A stretch of 64,000 bases of DNA from Echiichthys vipera (taxonomy: Eukaryota; Chordata; Actinopteri; Perciformes; Trachinidae), in NCBI GenBank assembly GCA_963691815.1, contig OY829649.1, forward strand, positions 1 through 64,000, read 5' to 3'. Both the position numbers and the translations under genes were made by a program. The notes under the pieces were generated by a model, which was not told the DNA's origin, made no database searches, and saw only the letters and a list, made by a program, of their open reading frames with translations. How positions within the stretch are numbered: the stretch's first letter is position 1; each line of letters opens with the position of its first letter. Shown piece by piece: positions 1 to 13,971 of this stretch.

Positions 1-3000
1 TGAAGAATATGTGGTTGATTTCACTTTTCGATAGCATTGGGCCGATTTACAGGTGAAATGTCGTTTCCAGCCTTCAGGAGCAGTTAAAGGCTTCAAAACC
101 CTCATTTTCAGCCTTTTCAGGCTCTGAAACGCTTAAAGCCACCTTCGCATGGAAGCGACTGTAACTCCGGTTCAGAAGCTTTCCCATACAAATCTCCCAG
201 TAATACAGGTGCAAAGCAGCCTAACCATGAAGCATATGTGGTTGATTTCACTTTTCGATAGCATTGGCCGATTTACAGGTGAAATGTCGTTTCCAGCCTT
301 CAGGAGCAGTTAAAGGCTTCAAAACCCTCATTTTCAGCCTTTTCAGGCTCTGAAACGCTTAAAGCCACCTTCGCATGGAAGCGACTGTAACTCCGGTTCA
401 GAAGCTTTCCCATACAAATCTCCCAGTAATACAGGTGCAAAGCAGCCTAACCATGAAGAATATGTGGTTGATTTCACTTTTCGATAGCATTGGGCCGATT
501 TACAGGTGAAATGTCGTTTCCAGCCTTCAGGAGCAGTTAAAGGCTTCAAAACCCTAATTTTCAGCCTTTTCAGGCTCTGAAACGCTTAAAGCCACCTTCG
601 CATGGAAGCGACTGTAACTCGGTTCAGAAGCTTTCCCATACAAATCTCCCAGTAATACAGGTGCAAAGCAGCCTAACCATGAAGAATATGTGGTTGATTT
701 CACTTTTCGATAGCATTGGGCCGATTTACAGGTGAAATGTCGTTTCCAGCCTTCAGGAGCAGTTAAAGGCTTCAAAACCCTCATTTTCAGCCTTTCAGGC
801 TCTGAAACGCTTACAGCCACCTTCGCATGGAAGCGACTGTAACTCCGGTTCAGAAGCTTTCCCATACAAATCTCCCAGTAATACAGGTGCAAAGCAGCCT
901 AACCATGAAGAATATGTGGTTGATTTCACTTTTCGATAGCATTGGGCCGATTTACAGGTGAAATGTCGTTTCCAGCCTTCAGGAGCAGTTAAAGGCTTCA
1001 AAACCCTCATTTTCAGCCTTTTCAGGCTCTGAAACGCTTAAAGCCACCTTCGCATGGAAGCGACTGTAACTCCGGTTCAGAAGCTTTCCCATACAAATCT
1101 CCAGTAATACAGGTGCAAAGCAGCCTAACCATGAAGAATATGTGGTTGATTTCACTTTTCGATAGCATTGGGCCGATTTACAGGTGAAATGTCGTTTCCA
1201 GCCTTCAGGAGCAGTTAAAGGCTTCAAAACCCTCATTTTCAGCCTTTTCAGGCTCTGAAACGCTTAAAGCCACCTTCGCATGGAAGCGACTGTAACTCCG
1301 GTTCAGAAGCTTTCCCATACAAATCTCCCAGTAATACAGGTGCAAAGCAGCCTAACCATGAAGAATATGTGGTTGATTTCACTTTTCGATAGCATTGGGC
1401 CGATTTACAGGTGAAATGTCGTTTCCAGCCTTCAGGAGCAGTTAAAGGCTTCAAAACCCTCATTTTCAGCCTTTTCAGGCTCTGAAACGCTTAAAGCCAC
1501 CTTCGCATGGAAGCGACTGTAACTCCGGTTCAGAAGCTTTCCCATACAAATCTCCCAGTAATACAGGTGCAAAGCAGCCTAACCATGAAGAATATGTGGT
1601 TGATTTCACTTTTCGATAGCATTGGGCCGATTTACAGGTGAAATGTCGTTTCCAGCCTTCAGGAGCAGTTAAAGGCTTCAAAACCCTCATTTTCAGCCTT
1701 TTCAGGCTCTGAAACGCTTAAAGCCACCTTCGCATGGAAGCGACTGTAACTCCGGTTCAGAAGCTTTCCCATACAAATCTCCCAGTAATACAGGTGCAAA
1801 GCAGCCTAACCATGAAGAATATGTGGTTGATTTCACTTTTCGATAGCATTGGGCGATTTACAGGTGAAATGTCGTTTCCAGCCTTCAGGAGCAGTTAAAG
1901 GCTTCAAAACCCTCATTTTCAGCCTTTTCAGGCTCTGAAACGCTTAAAGCCACCTTCGCATGGAAGCCGACTGTAACTCCGGTTCAGAAGCTTTCCCATA
2001 CAAATCTCCCAGTAATACAGGTGCAAAGCAGCCTAACCATGAAGAATATGTGGTTGATTTCACTTTTCGATAGCATTGGGCCGATTTACAGGTGAAATGT
2101 CGTTTCCAGCCTTCAGGAGCAGTTAAAGGCTTCAAAACCCTCATTTTCAGCCTTTTCAGGCTCTGAAACGCTTAAAGCCACCTTCGCATGGAAGCGACTG
2201 TAACTCCGGTTCAGAAGCTTTCCCATACAAATCTCCCAGTAATACAGGTGCAAAGCAGCCTAACCATGAAGAATATGTGGTTGATTTCACTTTTCGATAG
2301 CATTGGGCCGATTTACAGGTGAAATGTCGTTTCCAGCCTTCAGGAGCAGTTAAAGGCTTCAAAACCCTCATTTTCAGCCTTTTCAGGCTCTGAAACGCTT
2401 AAAGCCACCTTCGCATGGAAGCGACTGTAACTCCGGTTCAGAAGCTTTCCCATACAAATCTCCAGTAATACAGGTGCAAAGCAGCCTAACCATGAAGAAT
2501 ATGTGGTTGATTTCACTTTTCGATAGCATTGGGCCGATTTACAGGTGAAATGTCGTTTCCAGCCTTCAGGAGCAGTTAAAGGCTTCAAAACCCTCATTTT
2601 CAGCCTTTTCAGGCTCTGAAACGCTTAAAGCCACCTTCGCATGGAAGCGACTGTAACTCCGGTTCAGAAGCTTTCCCATACAAATCTCCCAGTAATACAG
2701 GTGCAAAGCAGCCTAACCATGAAGAATATGTGGTTGATTTCACTTTTCGATAGCATTGGGCCGATTTACAGGTGAAATGTCGTTTCCAGCCTTCAGGAGC
2801 AGTTAAAGGCTTCAAAACCCTCATTTTCAGCCTTTTCAGGCTCTGAAACGCTTAAAGCCACCTTCGCATGGAAGCGACTGTAACTCCGGTTCAGAAGCTT
2901 TCCCATACAAATCTCCCAGTAATACAGGTGCAAAGCAGCCTAACCATGAAGAATATGTGGTTGATTTCACTTTTCGATAGCATTGGGCCGATTTACAGGT

Positions 3001-6000
3001 GAAATGTCGTTTCCAGCCTTCAGGAGCAGTTAAAGGCTTCAAAACCCTCATTTTCAGCCTTTTCAGGCTCTGAAACGCTTAAAGCCACCTTCGCATGGAA
3101 GCGACTGTAACTCCGGTTCAGAAGCTTTCCATACAAATCTCCCAGTAATACAGGTGCAAAGCAGCCTAACCATGAAGAATATGTGGTTGATTTCACTTTT
3201 CGATAGCATTGGGCCGATTTACAGGTGAAATGTCGTTTCCAGCCTTCAGGAGCAGTTAAAGGCTTCAAAACCCTCATTTTCAGCCTTTTCAGGCTCTGAA
3301 ACGCTTAAAGCCACCTTCGCATGGAAGCGACTGTAACTCCGGTTCAGAAGCTTTCCCATACAAATCTCCCAGTAATACAGGTGCAAAGCAGCCTAACCAT
3401 GAAGAATATGTGGTTGATTTCACTTTTCGATAGCATTGGGCCGATTTACAGGTGAAATGTCGTTTCCAGCCTTCAGGAGCAGTTAAAGGCTTCAAAACCC
3501 TCATTTTCAGCCTTTTCAGGCTCTGAAACGCTTAAAGCCACCTTCGCATGGAAGCGACTGTAACTCCGGTTCAGAAGCTTTCCCATACAAATCTCCCAGT
3601 AATACAGGTGCAAAGCAGCCTAACCATGAAGAATATGTGGTTGATTTCACTTTTCGATAGCATTGGGCCGATTTACAGGTGAAATGTCGTTTCCAGCCTT
3701 CAGGAGCAGTTAAAGGCTTCAAAACCCTCATTTTCAGCCTTTTCAGGCTCTGAAACGCTTAAAGCCACCTTCGCATGGAAGCGACTGTAACTCCGGTTCA
3801 GAAGCTTTCCCATACAAATCTCCCAGTAATACAGGTGCAAAGCAGCCTAACCATGAAGAATATGTGGTTGATTTCACTTTTCGATAGCATTGGGCCGATT
3901 TACAGGTGAAATGTCGTTTCCAGCCTTCAGGAGCAGTTAAAGGCTTCAAAACCCTCATTTTCAGCCTTTTCAGGCTCTGAAACGCTTAAAGCCACCTTCG
4001 CATGGAAGCGACTGTAACTCCGGTTCAGAAGCTTTCCCATACAAATCTCCCAGTAATACAGGTGCAAAGCAGCCTAACCATGAAGAATATGTGGTTGATT
4101 TCACTTTTCGATAGCATTGGGCCGATTTACAGGTGAAATGTCGTTTCCAGCCTTCAGGAGCAGTTAAAGGCTTCAAAACCCTCATTTTCAGCCTTTTCAG
4201 GCTCTGAAACGCTTAAAGCCACCTTCGCATGGAAGCGACTGTAACTCCGGTTCAGAAGCTTTCCCATACAAATCTCCCAGTAATACAGGTGCAAAGCAGC
4301 CTAACCATGAAGAATATGTGGTTGATTTCACTTTTCGATAGCATTGGGCCGATTTACAGGTGAAATGTCGTTTCCAGCCTTCAGGAGCAGTTAAAGGCTT
4401 CAAAACCCTCATTTTCAGCCTTTTCAGGCTCTGAAACGCTTAAAGCCACCTTCGCATGGAAGCGACTGTAACTCCGGTTCAGAAGCTTTCCCATACAAAT
4501 CTCCCAGTAATACAGGTGCAAAGCAGCCTAACCATGAAGAATATGTGGTTGATTTCACTTTTCGATAGCATTGGGCCGATTTACAGGTGAAATGTCGTTT
4601 CCAGCCTTCAGGAGCAGTTAAAGGCTTCAAAACCCTCATTTTCAGCCTTTTCAGGCTCTGAAACGCTTAAAGCCACCTTCGCATGGAAGCGACTGTAACT
4701 CCGGTTCAGAAGCTTTCCCATACAAATCTCCCAGTAATACAGGTGCAAAGCAGCCTAACCATGAAGAATATGTGGTTGATTTCACTTTTCGATAGCATTG
4801 GGCCGATTTACAGGTGAAATGTCGTTTCCAGCCTTCAGGAGCAGTTAAAGGCTTCAAAACCCTCATTTTCAGCCTTTTCAGGCTCTGAAACGCTTAAAGC
4901 CACCTTCGCATGGAAGCGACTGTAACTCCGGTTCAGAAGCTTTCCCATACAAATCTCCCAGTAATACAGGTGCAAAGCAGCCTAACCATGAAGAATATGT
5001 GGTTGATTTCACTTTTCGATAGCATTGGGCCGATTTACAGGTGAAATGTCGTTTCCAGCCTTCAGGAGCAGTTAAAGGCTTCAAAACCCTCATTTTCAGC
5101 CTTTTCAGGCTCTGAAACGCTTAAAGCCACCTTCGCATGGAAGCGACTGTAACTCCGGTTCAGAAGCTTTCCCATACAAATCTCCCAGTAATACAGGTGC
5201 AAAGCAGCCTAACCATGAAGAATATGTGGTTGATTTCACTTTTCGATAGCATTGGGCCGATTTACAGGTGAAATGTCGTTTCCAGCCTTCAGGAGCAGTT
5301 AAAGGCTTCAAAACCCTCATTTTCAGCCTTTTCAGGCTCTGAAACGCTTAAAGCCACCTTCGCATGGAAGCGACTGTAACTCCGGTTCAGAAGCTTTCCC
5401 ATACAAATCTCCCAGTAATACAGGTGCAAAGCAGCCTAACCATGAAGAATATGTGGTTGATTTCACTTTTCGATAGCATTGGCCGATTTACAGGTGAAAT
5501 GTCGTTTCCAGCCTTCAGGAGCAGTTAAAGGCTTCAAAACCCTCATTTTCAGCCTTTTCAGGCTCTGAAACGCTTAAAGCCACCTTCGCATGGAAGCGAC
5601 TGTAACTCCGGTTCAGAAGCTTTCCCATACAAATCTCCCAGTAATACAGGTGCAAAGCAGCCTAACCATGAAGAATATGTGGTTGATTTCACTTTTCGAT
5701 AGCATTGGGCCGATTTACAGGTGAAATGTCGTTTCCAGCCTTCAGGAGCAGTTAAAGGCTTCAAAACCCTCATTTTCAGCCTTTTCAGGCTCTGAAACGC
5801 TTAAAGCCACCTTCGCATGGAAGCGACTGTAACTCCGGTTCAGAAGCTTTCCCATACAAATCTCCCAGTAATACAGGTGCAAAGCAGCCTAACCATGAAG
5901 AATATGTGGTTGATTTCACTTTTCGATAGCATTGGGCCGATTTACAGGTGAAATGTCGTTTCCAGCCTTCAGGAGCAGTTAAAGGCTTCAAAACCCTCAT

Positions 6001-9000
6001 TTTCAGCCTTTTCAGGCTCTGAAACGCTTAAAGCCACCTTCGCATGGAAGCGACTGTAACTCCGGTTCAGAAGCTTTCCCATACAAATCTCCCAGTAATA
6101 CAGGTGCAAAGCAGCCTAACCATGAAGAATATGTGGTTGATTTCACTTTTCGATAGCATTGGCCGATTTACAGGTGAAATGTCGTTTCCAGCCTTCAGGA
6201 GCAGTTAAAGGCTTCAAAACCCTCATTTTCAGCCTTTTCAGGCTCTGAAACGCTTAAAGCCACCTTCGCATGGAAGCGACTGTAACTCCGGTTCAGAAGC
6301 TTTCCCATACAAATCTCCCAGTAATACAGGTGCAAAGCAGCCTAACCATGAAGAATATGTGGTTGATTTCACTTTTCGATAGCATTGGGCCGATTTACAG
6401 GTGAAATGTCGTTTCCAGCCTTCAGGAGCAGTTAAAGGCTTCAAAACCCTCATTTTCAGCCTTTTCAGGCTCTGAAACGCTTAAAGCCACCTTCGCATGG
6501 AAGCGACTGTAACTCCGGTTCAGAAGCTTTCCCATACAAATCTCCCAGTAATACAGGTGCAAAGCAGCCTAACCATGAAGAATATGTGGTTGATTTCACT
6601 TTTCGATAGCATTGGGCCGATTTACAGGTGAAATGTCGTTTCCAGCCTTCAGGAGCAGTTAAAGGCTTCAAAACCCTCATTTTCAGCCTTTTCAGGCTCT
6701 GAAACGCTTAAAGCCACCTTCGCATGGAAGCGACTGTAACTCCGGTTCAGAAGCTTTCCCATACAAATCTCCCAGTAATACAGGTGCAAAGCAGCCTAAC
6801 CATGAAGAATATGTGGTTGATTTCACTTTTCGATAGCATTGGGCCGATTTACAGGTGAAATGTCGTTTCCAGCCTTCAGGAGCAGTTAAAGGCTTCAAAA
6901 CCCTCATTTTCAGCCTTTTCAGGCTCTGAAACGCTTAAAGCCACCTTCGCATGGAAGCGACTGTAACTCGGTTCAGAAGCTTTCCCATACAAATCTCCCA
7001 GTAATACAGGTGCAAAGCAGCCTAACCATGAAGAATATGTGGTTGATTTCACTTTTCGATAGCATTGGGCCGATTTACAGGTGAAATGTCGTTTCCAGCC
7101 TTCAGGAGCAGTTAAAGGCTTCAAAACCCTCATTTTCAGCCTTTTCAGGCTCTGAAACGCTTAAAGCCACCTTCGCATGGAAGCGACTGTAACTCCGGTT
7201 CAGAAGCTTTCCCATACAAATCTCCCAGTAATACAGGTGCAAAGCAGCCTAACCATGAAGAATATGTGGTTGATTTCACTTTTCGATAGCATTGGGCCGA
7301 TTTACAGGTGAAATGTCGTTTCCAGCCTTCAGGAGCAGTTAAAGGCTTCAAAACCCTCATTTTCAGCCTTTTCAGGCTCTGAACGCTTAAAGCCACCTTC
7401 GCATGGAAGCGACTGTAACTCCGGTTCAGAAGCTTTCCCATACAAATCTCCCAGTAATACAGGTGCAAAGCAGCCTAACCATGAAGAATATGTGGTTGAT
7501 TTCACTTTTCGATAGCATTGGGCCGATTTACAGGTGAAATGTCGTTTCCAGCCTTCAGGAGCAGTTAAAGGCTTCAAAACCCTCATTTTCAGCCTTTTCA
7601 GGCTCTGAAACGCTTAAAGCCACCTTCGCATGGAAGCGACTGTAACTCCGGTTCAGAAGCTTTCCCATACAAATCTCCCAGTAATACAGGTGCAAAGCAG
7701 CCTAACCATGAAGAATATGTGGTTGATTTCACTTTTCGATAGCATTGGGCCGATTTACAGGTGAAATGTCGTTTCCAGCCTTCAGGAGCAGTTAAAGGCT
7801 TCAAAACCCTCATTTTCAGCCTTTTCAGGCTCTGAAACGCTTAAAGCCACCTTCGCATGGAAGCGACTGTAACTCCGGTTCAGAAGCTTTCCCATACAAA
7901 TCTCCCAGTAATACAGGTGCAAAGCAGCCTAACCATGAAGAATATGTGGTTGATTTCACTTTTCGATAGCATTGGGCCGATTTACAGGTGAAATGTCGTT
8001 TCCAGCCTTCAGGAGCAGTTAAAGGCTTCAAAACCCTCATTTTCAGCCTTTTCAGGCTCTGAAACGCTTAAAGCCACCTTCGCATGGAAGCGACTGTAAC
8101 TCCGGTTCAGAAGCTTTCCCATACAAATCTCCCAGTAATACAGGTGCAAAGCAGCCTAACCATGAAGAATATGTGGTTGATTTCACTTTTCGATAGCATT
8201 GGGCCGATTTACAGGTGAAATGTCGTTTCCAGCCTTCAGGAGCAGTTAAAGGCTTCAAAACCCTCATTTTCAGCCTTTTCAGGCTCTGAAACGCTTAAAG
8301 CCACCTTCGCATGGAAGCGACTGTAACTCCGGTTCAGAAGCTTTCCCATACAAATCTCCCAGTAATACAGGTGCAAAGCAGCCTAACCATGAAGAATATG
8401 TGGTTGATTTCACTTTTCGATAGCATTGGGCCGATTTACAGGTGAAATGTCGTTTCCAGCCTTCAGGAGCAGTTAAAGGCTTCAAAACCCTCATTTTCAG
8501 CCTTTTCAGGCTCTGAAACGCTTAAAGCCACCTTCGCATGGAAGCGACTGTAACTCCGGTTCAGAAGCTTTCCCATACAAATCTCCCAGTAATACAGGTG
8601 CAAAGCAGCCTAACCATGAAGAATATGTGGTTGATTTCACTTTTCGATAGCATTGGGCCGATTTACAGGTGAAATGTCGTTTCCAGCCTTCAGGAGCAGT
8701 TAAAGGCTTCAAAACCCTCATTTTCAGCCTTTTCAGGCTCTGAAACGCTTAAAGCCACCTTCGCATGGAAGCGACTGTAACTCCGGTTCAGAAGCTTTCC
8801 CATACAAATCTCCCAGTAATACAGGTGCAAAGCAGCCTAACCATGAAGAATATGTGGTTGATTTCACTTTTCGATAGCATTGGGCCGATTTACAGGTGAA
8901 ATGTCGTTTCCAGCCTTCAGGAGCAGTTAAAGGCTTCAAAACCCTCATTTTCAGCCTTTTCAGGCTCTGAAACGCTTAAAGCCACCTTCGCATGGAAGCG

Positions 9001-12000
9001 ACTGTAACTCCGGTTCAGAAGCTTTCCCATACAAATCTCCCAGTAATACAGGTGCAAAGCAGCCTAACCATGAAGAATATGTGGTTGATTTCACTTTTCG
9101 ATAGCATTGGGCCGATTTACAGGTGAAATGTCGTTTCCAGCCTTCAGGAGCAGTTAAAGGCTTCAAAACCCTCATTTTCAGCCTTTTCAGGCTCTGAAAC
9201 GCTTAAAGCCACCTTCGCATGGAAGCGACTGTAACTCCGGTTCAGAAGCTTTCCCATACAAATCTCCCAGTAATACAGGTGCAAAGCAGCCTAACCATGA
9301 AGAATATGTGGTTGATTTCACTTTTCGATAGCATTGGGCCGATTTACAGGTGAAATGTCGTTTCCAGCCTTCAGGAGCAGTTAAAGGCTTCAAAACCCTC
9401 ATTTTCAGCCTTTTCAGGCTCTGAAACGCTTAAAGCCACCTTCGCATGGAAGCGACTGTAACTCCGGTTCAGAAGCTTTCCCATACAAATCTCCCAGTAA
9501 TACAGGTGCAAAGCAGCCTAACCATGAAGAATATGTGGTTGATTTCACTTTTCGATAGCATTGGGCCGATTTACAGGTGAAATGTCGTTTCCAGCCTTCA
9601 GGAGCAGTTAAAGGCTTCAAAACCCTCATTTTCAGCCTTTTCAGGCTCTGAAACGCTTAAAGCCACCTTCGCATGGAAGCGACTGTAACTCCGGTTCAGA
9701 AGCTTTCCCATACAAATCTCCCAGTAATACAGGTGCAAAGCAGCCTAACCATGAAGAATATGTGGTTGATTTCACTTTTCGATAGCATTGGGCCGATTTA
9801 CAGGTGAAATGTCGTTTCCAGCCTTCAGGAGCAGTTAAAGGCTTCAAAACCCTCATTTTCAGCCTTTTCAGGCTCTGAAACGCTTAAAGCCACCTTCGCA
9901 TGGAAGCGACTGTAACTCCGGTTCAGAAGCTTTCCCATACAAATCTCCCAGTAATACAGGTGCAAAGCAGCCTAACCATGAAGAATATGTGGTTGATTTC
10001 ACTTTTCGATAGCATTGGGCCGATTTACAGGTGAAATGTCGTTTCCAGCCTTCAGGAGCAGTTAAAGGCTTCAAAACCCTCATTTTCAGCCTTTTCAGGC
10101 TCTGAAACGCTTAAAGCCACCTTCGCATGGAAGCGACTGTAACTCCGGTTCAGAAGCTTTCCCATACAAATCTCCCAGTAATACAGGTGCAAAGCAGCCT
10201 AACCATGAAGAATATGTGGTTGATTTCACTTTTCGATAGCATTGGGCCGATTTACAGGTGAAATGTCGTTTCCAGCCTTCAGGAGCAGTTAAAGGCTTCA
10301 AAACCCTCATTTTCAGCCTTTTCAGGCTCTGAAACGCTTAAAGCCACCTTCGCATGGAAGCGACTGTAACTCCGGTTCAGAAGCTTTCCCATACAAATCT
10401 CCCAGTAATACAGGTGCAAAGCAGCCTAACCATGAAGAATATGTGGTTGATTTCACTTTTCGATAGCATTGGGCCGATTTACAGGTGAAATGTCGTTTCC
10501 AGCCTTCAGGAGCAGTTAAAGGCTTCAAAACCCTCATTTTCAGCCTTTTCAGGCTCTGAAACGCTTAAAGCCACCTTCGCATGGAAGCGACTGTAACTCC
10601 GGTTCAGAAGCTTTCCCATACAAATCTCCCAGTAATACAGGTGCAAAGCAGCCTAACCATGAAGAATATGTGGTTGATTTCACTTTTCGATAGCATTGGG
10701 CCGATTTACAGGTGAAATGTCGTTTCCAGCCTTCAGGAGCAGTTAAAGGCTTCAAAACCCTCATTTTCAGCCTTTTCAGGCTCTGAAACGCTTAAAGCCA
10801 CCTTCGCATGGAAGCGACTGTAACTCCGGTTCAGAAGCTTTCCCATACAAATCTCCCAGTAATACAGGTGCAAAGCAGCCTAACCATGAAGAATATGTGG
10901 TTGATTTCACTTTTCGATAGCATTGGGCCGATTTACAGGTGAAATGTCGTTTCCAGCCTTCAGGAGCAGTTAAAGGCTTCAAAACCCTCATTTTCAGCCT
11001 TTTCAGGCTCTGAAACGCTTAAAGCCACCTTCGCATGGAAGCGACTGTAACTCCGGTTCAGAAGCTTTCCCATACAAATCTCCCAGTAATACAGGTGCAA
11101 AGCAGCCTAACCATGAAGAATATGTGGTTGATTTCACTTTTCGATAGCATTGGGCCGATTTACAGGTGAAATGTCGTTTCCAGCCTTCAGGAGCAGTTAA
11201 AGGCTTCAAAACCCTCATTTTCAGCCTTTTCAGGCTCTGAAACGCTTAAAGCCACCTTCGCATGGAAGCGACTGTAACTCAGGTTCAGAAGCTTTCCCAT
11301 ACAAATCTCCCAGTAATACAGGTGCAAAGCAGCCTAACCATGAAGAATATGTGGTTGATTTCACTTTTCGATAGCATTGGGCCGATTTACAGGTGAAATG
11401 TCGTTTCCAGCCTTCAGGAGCAGTTAAAGGCTTCAAAACCCTCATTTTCAGCCTTTTCAGGCTCTGAAACGCTTAAAGCCACCTTCGCATGGAAGCGACT
11501 GTAACTCCGGTTCAGAAGCTTTCCCATACAAATCTCCCAGTAATACAGGTGCAAAGCAGCCTAACCATGAAGAATATGTGGTTGATTTCACTTTTCGATA
11601 GCATTGGGCCGATTTACAGGTGAAATGTCGTTTCCAGCCTTCAGGAGCAGTTAAAGGCTTCAAAACCCTCATTTTCAGCCTTTTCAGGCTCTGAAACGCT
11701 TAAAGCCACCTTCGCATGGAAGCGACTGTAACTCCGGTTCAGAAGCTTTCCCATACAAATCTCCCAGTAATACAGGTGCAAAGCAGCCTAACCATGAAGA
11801 ATATGTGGTTGATTTCACTTTTCGATAGCATTGGGCCGATTTACAGGTGAAATGTCGTTTCCAGCCTTCAGGAGCAGTTAAAGGCTTCAAAACCCTCATT
11901 TTCAGCCTTTTCAGGCTCTGAAACGCTTAAAGCCACCTTCGCATGGAAGCGACTGTAACTCCGGTTCAGAAGCTTTCCCATACAAATCTCCCAGTAATAC

Positions 12001-13970
12001 AGGTGCAAAGCAGCCTAACCATGAAGAATATGTGGTTGATTTCACTTTTCGATAGCATTGGGCCGATTTACAGGTGAAATGTCGTTTCCAGCCTTCAGGA
12101 GCAGTTAAAGGCTTCAAAACCCTCATTTTCAGCCTTTTCAGGCTCTGAAACGCTTAAAGCCACCTTCGCATGGAAGCGACTGTAACTCCGGTTCAGAAGC
12201 TTTCCCATACAAATCTCCCAGTAATACAGGTGCAAAGCAGCCCAACCATGAAGAATATGTGGTTGATTTCACTTTTCGATAGCATTGGGCCGATTTACAG
12301 GTGAAATGTCGTTTCCAGCCTTCAGGAGCAGTTAAAGGCTTCAAAACCCTCATTTTCAGCCTTTTCAGGCTCTGAAACGCTTAAAGCCACCTTCGCATGG
12401 AAGCGACTGTAACTCCGGTTCAGAAGCTTTCCCATACAAATCTCCCAGTAATACAGGTGCAAAGCAGCCTAACCATGAAGAATATGTGGTTGATTTCACT
12501 TTTCGATAGCATTGGGCCGATTTACAGGTGAAATGTCGTTTCCAGCCTTCAGGAGCAGTTAAAGGCTTCAAAACCCTCATTTTCAGCCTTTTCAGGCTCT
12601 GAAACGCTTAAAGCCACCTTCGCATGGAAGCGACTGTAACTCCGGTTCAGAAGCTTTCCCATACAAATCTCCCAGTAATACAGGTGCAAAGCAGCCTAAC
12701 CATGAAGAATATGTGGTTGATTTCACTTTTCCATAGCATTGGGCCGATTTACAGGTGAAATGTCGTTTCCAGCCTTCAGGAGCAGTTAAAGGCTTCAAAA
12801 CCCTCATTTTCAGCCTTTTCAGGCTCTGAAACGCTTAAAGCCACCTTCGCATGGAAGCGACTGTAACTCCGGTTCAGAAGCTTTCCCATACAAATCTCCC
12901 AGTAATACAGGTGCAAAGCAGCCTAACCATGAAGAATATGTGGTTGATTTCACTTTTCGATAGCATTGGGCCGATTTACAGGTGAAATGTCGTTTCCAGC
13001 CTTCAGGAGCAGTTAAAGGCTTCAAAACCCTCATTTTCAGCCTTTTCAGGCTCTGAAACGCTTAAAGCCACCTTCGCATGGAAGCGACTGTAACTCCGGT
13101 TCAGAAGCTTTCCCATACAAATCTCCCAGTAATACAGGTGCAAAGCAGCCTAACCATGAAGAATATGTGGTTGATTTCACTTTTCGATAGCATTGGGCCG
13201 ATTTACAGGTGAAATGTCGTTTCCAGCCTTCAGGAGCAGTTAAAGGCTTCAAAACCCTCATTTTCAGCCTTTTCAGGCTCTGAAACGCTTAAAGCCACCT
13301 TCGCATGGAAGCGACTGTAACTCCGGTTCAGAAGCTTTCCCATACAAATCTCCCAGTAATACAGGTGCAAAGCAGCCTAACCATGAAGAATATGTGGTTG
13401 ATTTCACTTTTCGATAGCATTGGGCCGATTTACAGGTGAAATGTCGTTTCCAGCCTTCAGGAGCAGTTAAAGGCTTCAAAACCCTCATTTTCAGCCTTTT
13501 CAGGCTCTGAAACGCTTAAAGCCACCTTCGCATGGAAGCGACTGTAACTCCGGTTCAGAAGCTTTCCCATACAAATCGCCCAGTAATACAGGTGCAAAGC
13601 AGCCCAACCATGAAGAATATGTGGTTGATTTCACTTTTCGATAGCATTGGGCCGATTTACAGGTGAAATGTCGTTTCCAGCCTTCAGGAGCAGTTAAAGG
13701 CTTCAAAACCCTCATTTTCAGCCTTTTCAGGCTCTGAAACGCTTAAAGCCACCTTCGCATGGAAGCGACTGTAACTCCGGTTCAGAAGCTTTCCCATACA
13801 AATCTCCCAGTAATACAGGTGCAAAGCAGCCTAACCATGAAGAATATGTGGTTGATTTCACTTTTCGATAGCATTGGGCCGATTTACAGGTGAAATGTCG
13901 TTTCCAGCCTTCAGGAGCAGTTAAAGGCTTCAAAACCCTCATTTTCAGCCTTTTCAGGCTCTGAAACGCT
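1..13970. repeat. Type A core of the 227-bp array, near-identical units
   Basis: About 61 units are almost identical. I found very few substitutions: near 232, 555, 812, 11,281, 12,243, 12,732, 13,578 and 13,605. Between about 7,384 and 11,280 I noticed no difference among some 17 consecutive units. By contrast the first 7.4 kb carries a dozen one-base indels in short homopolymers, which look like residual sequencing error. The near-perfect identity implies very recent amplification or ongoing conversion, or a collapsed or over-corrected assembly. Nothing but satellite is present in this stretch. Confidence 0.93.
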
Positions 13971-13971
13971 T

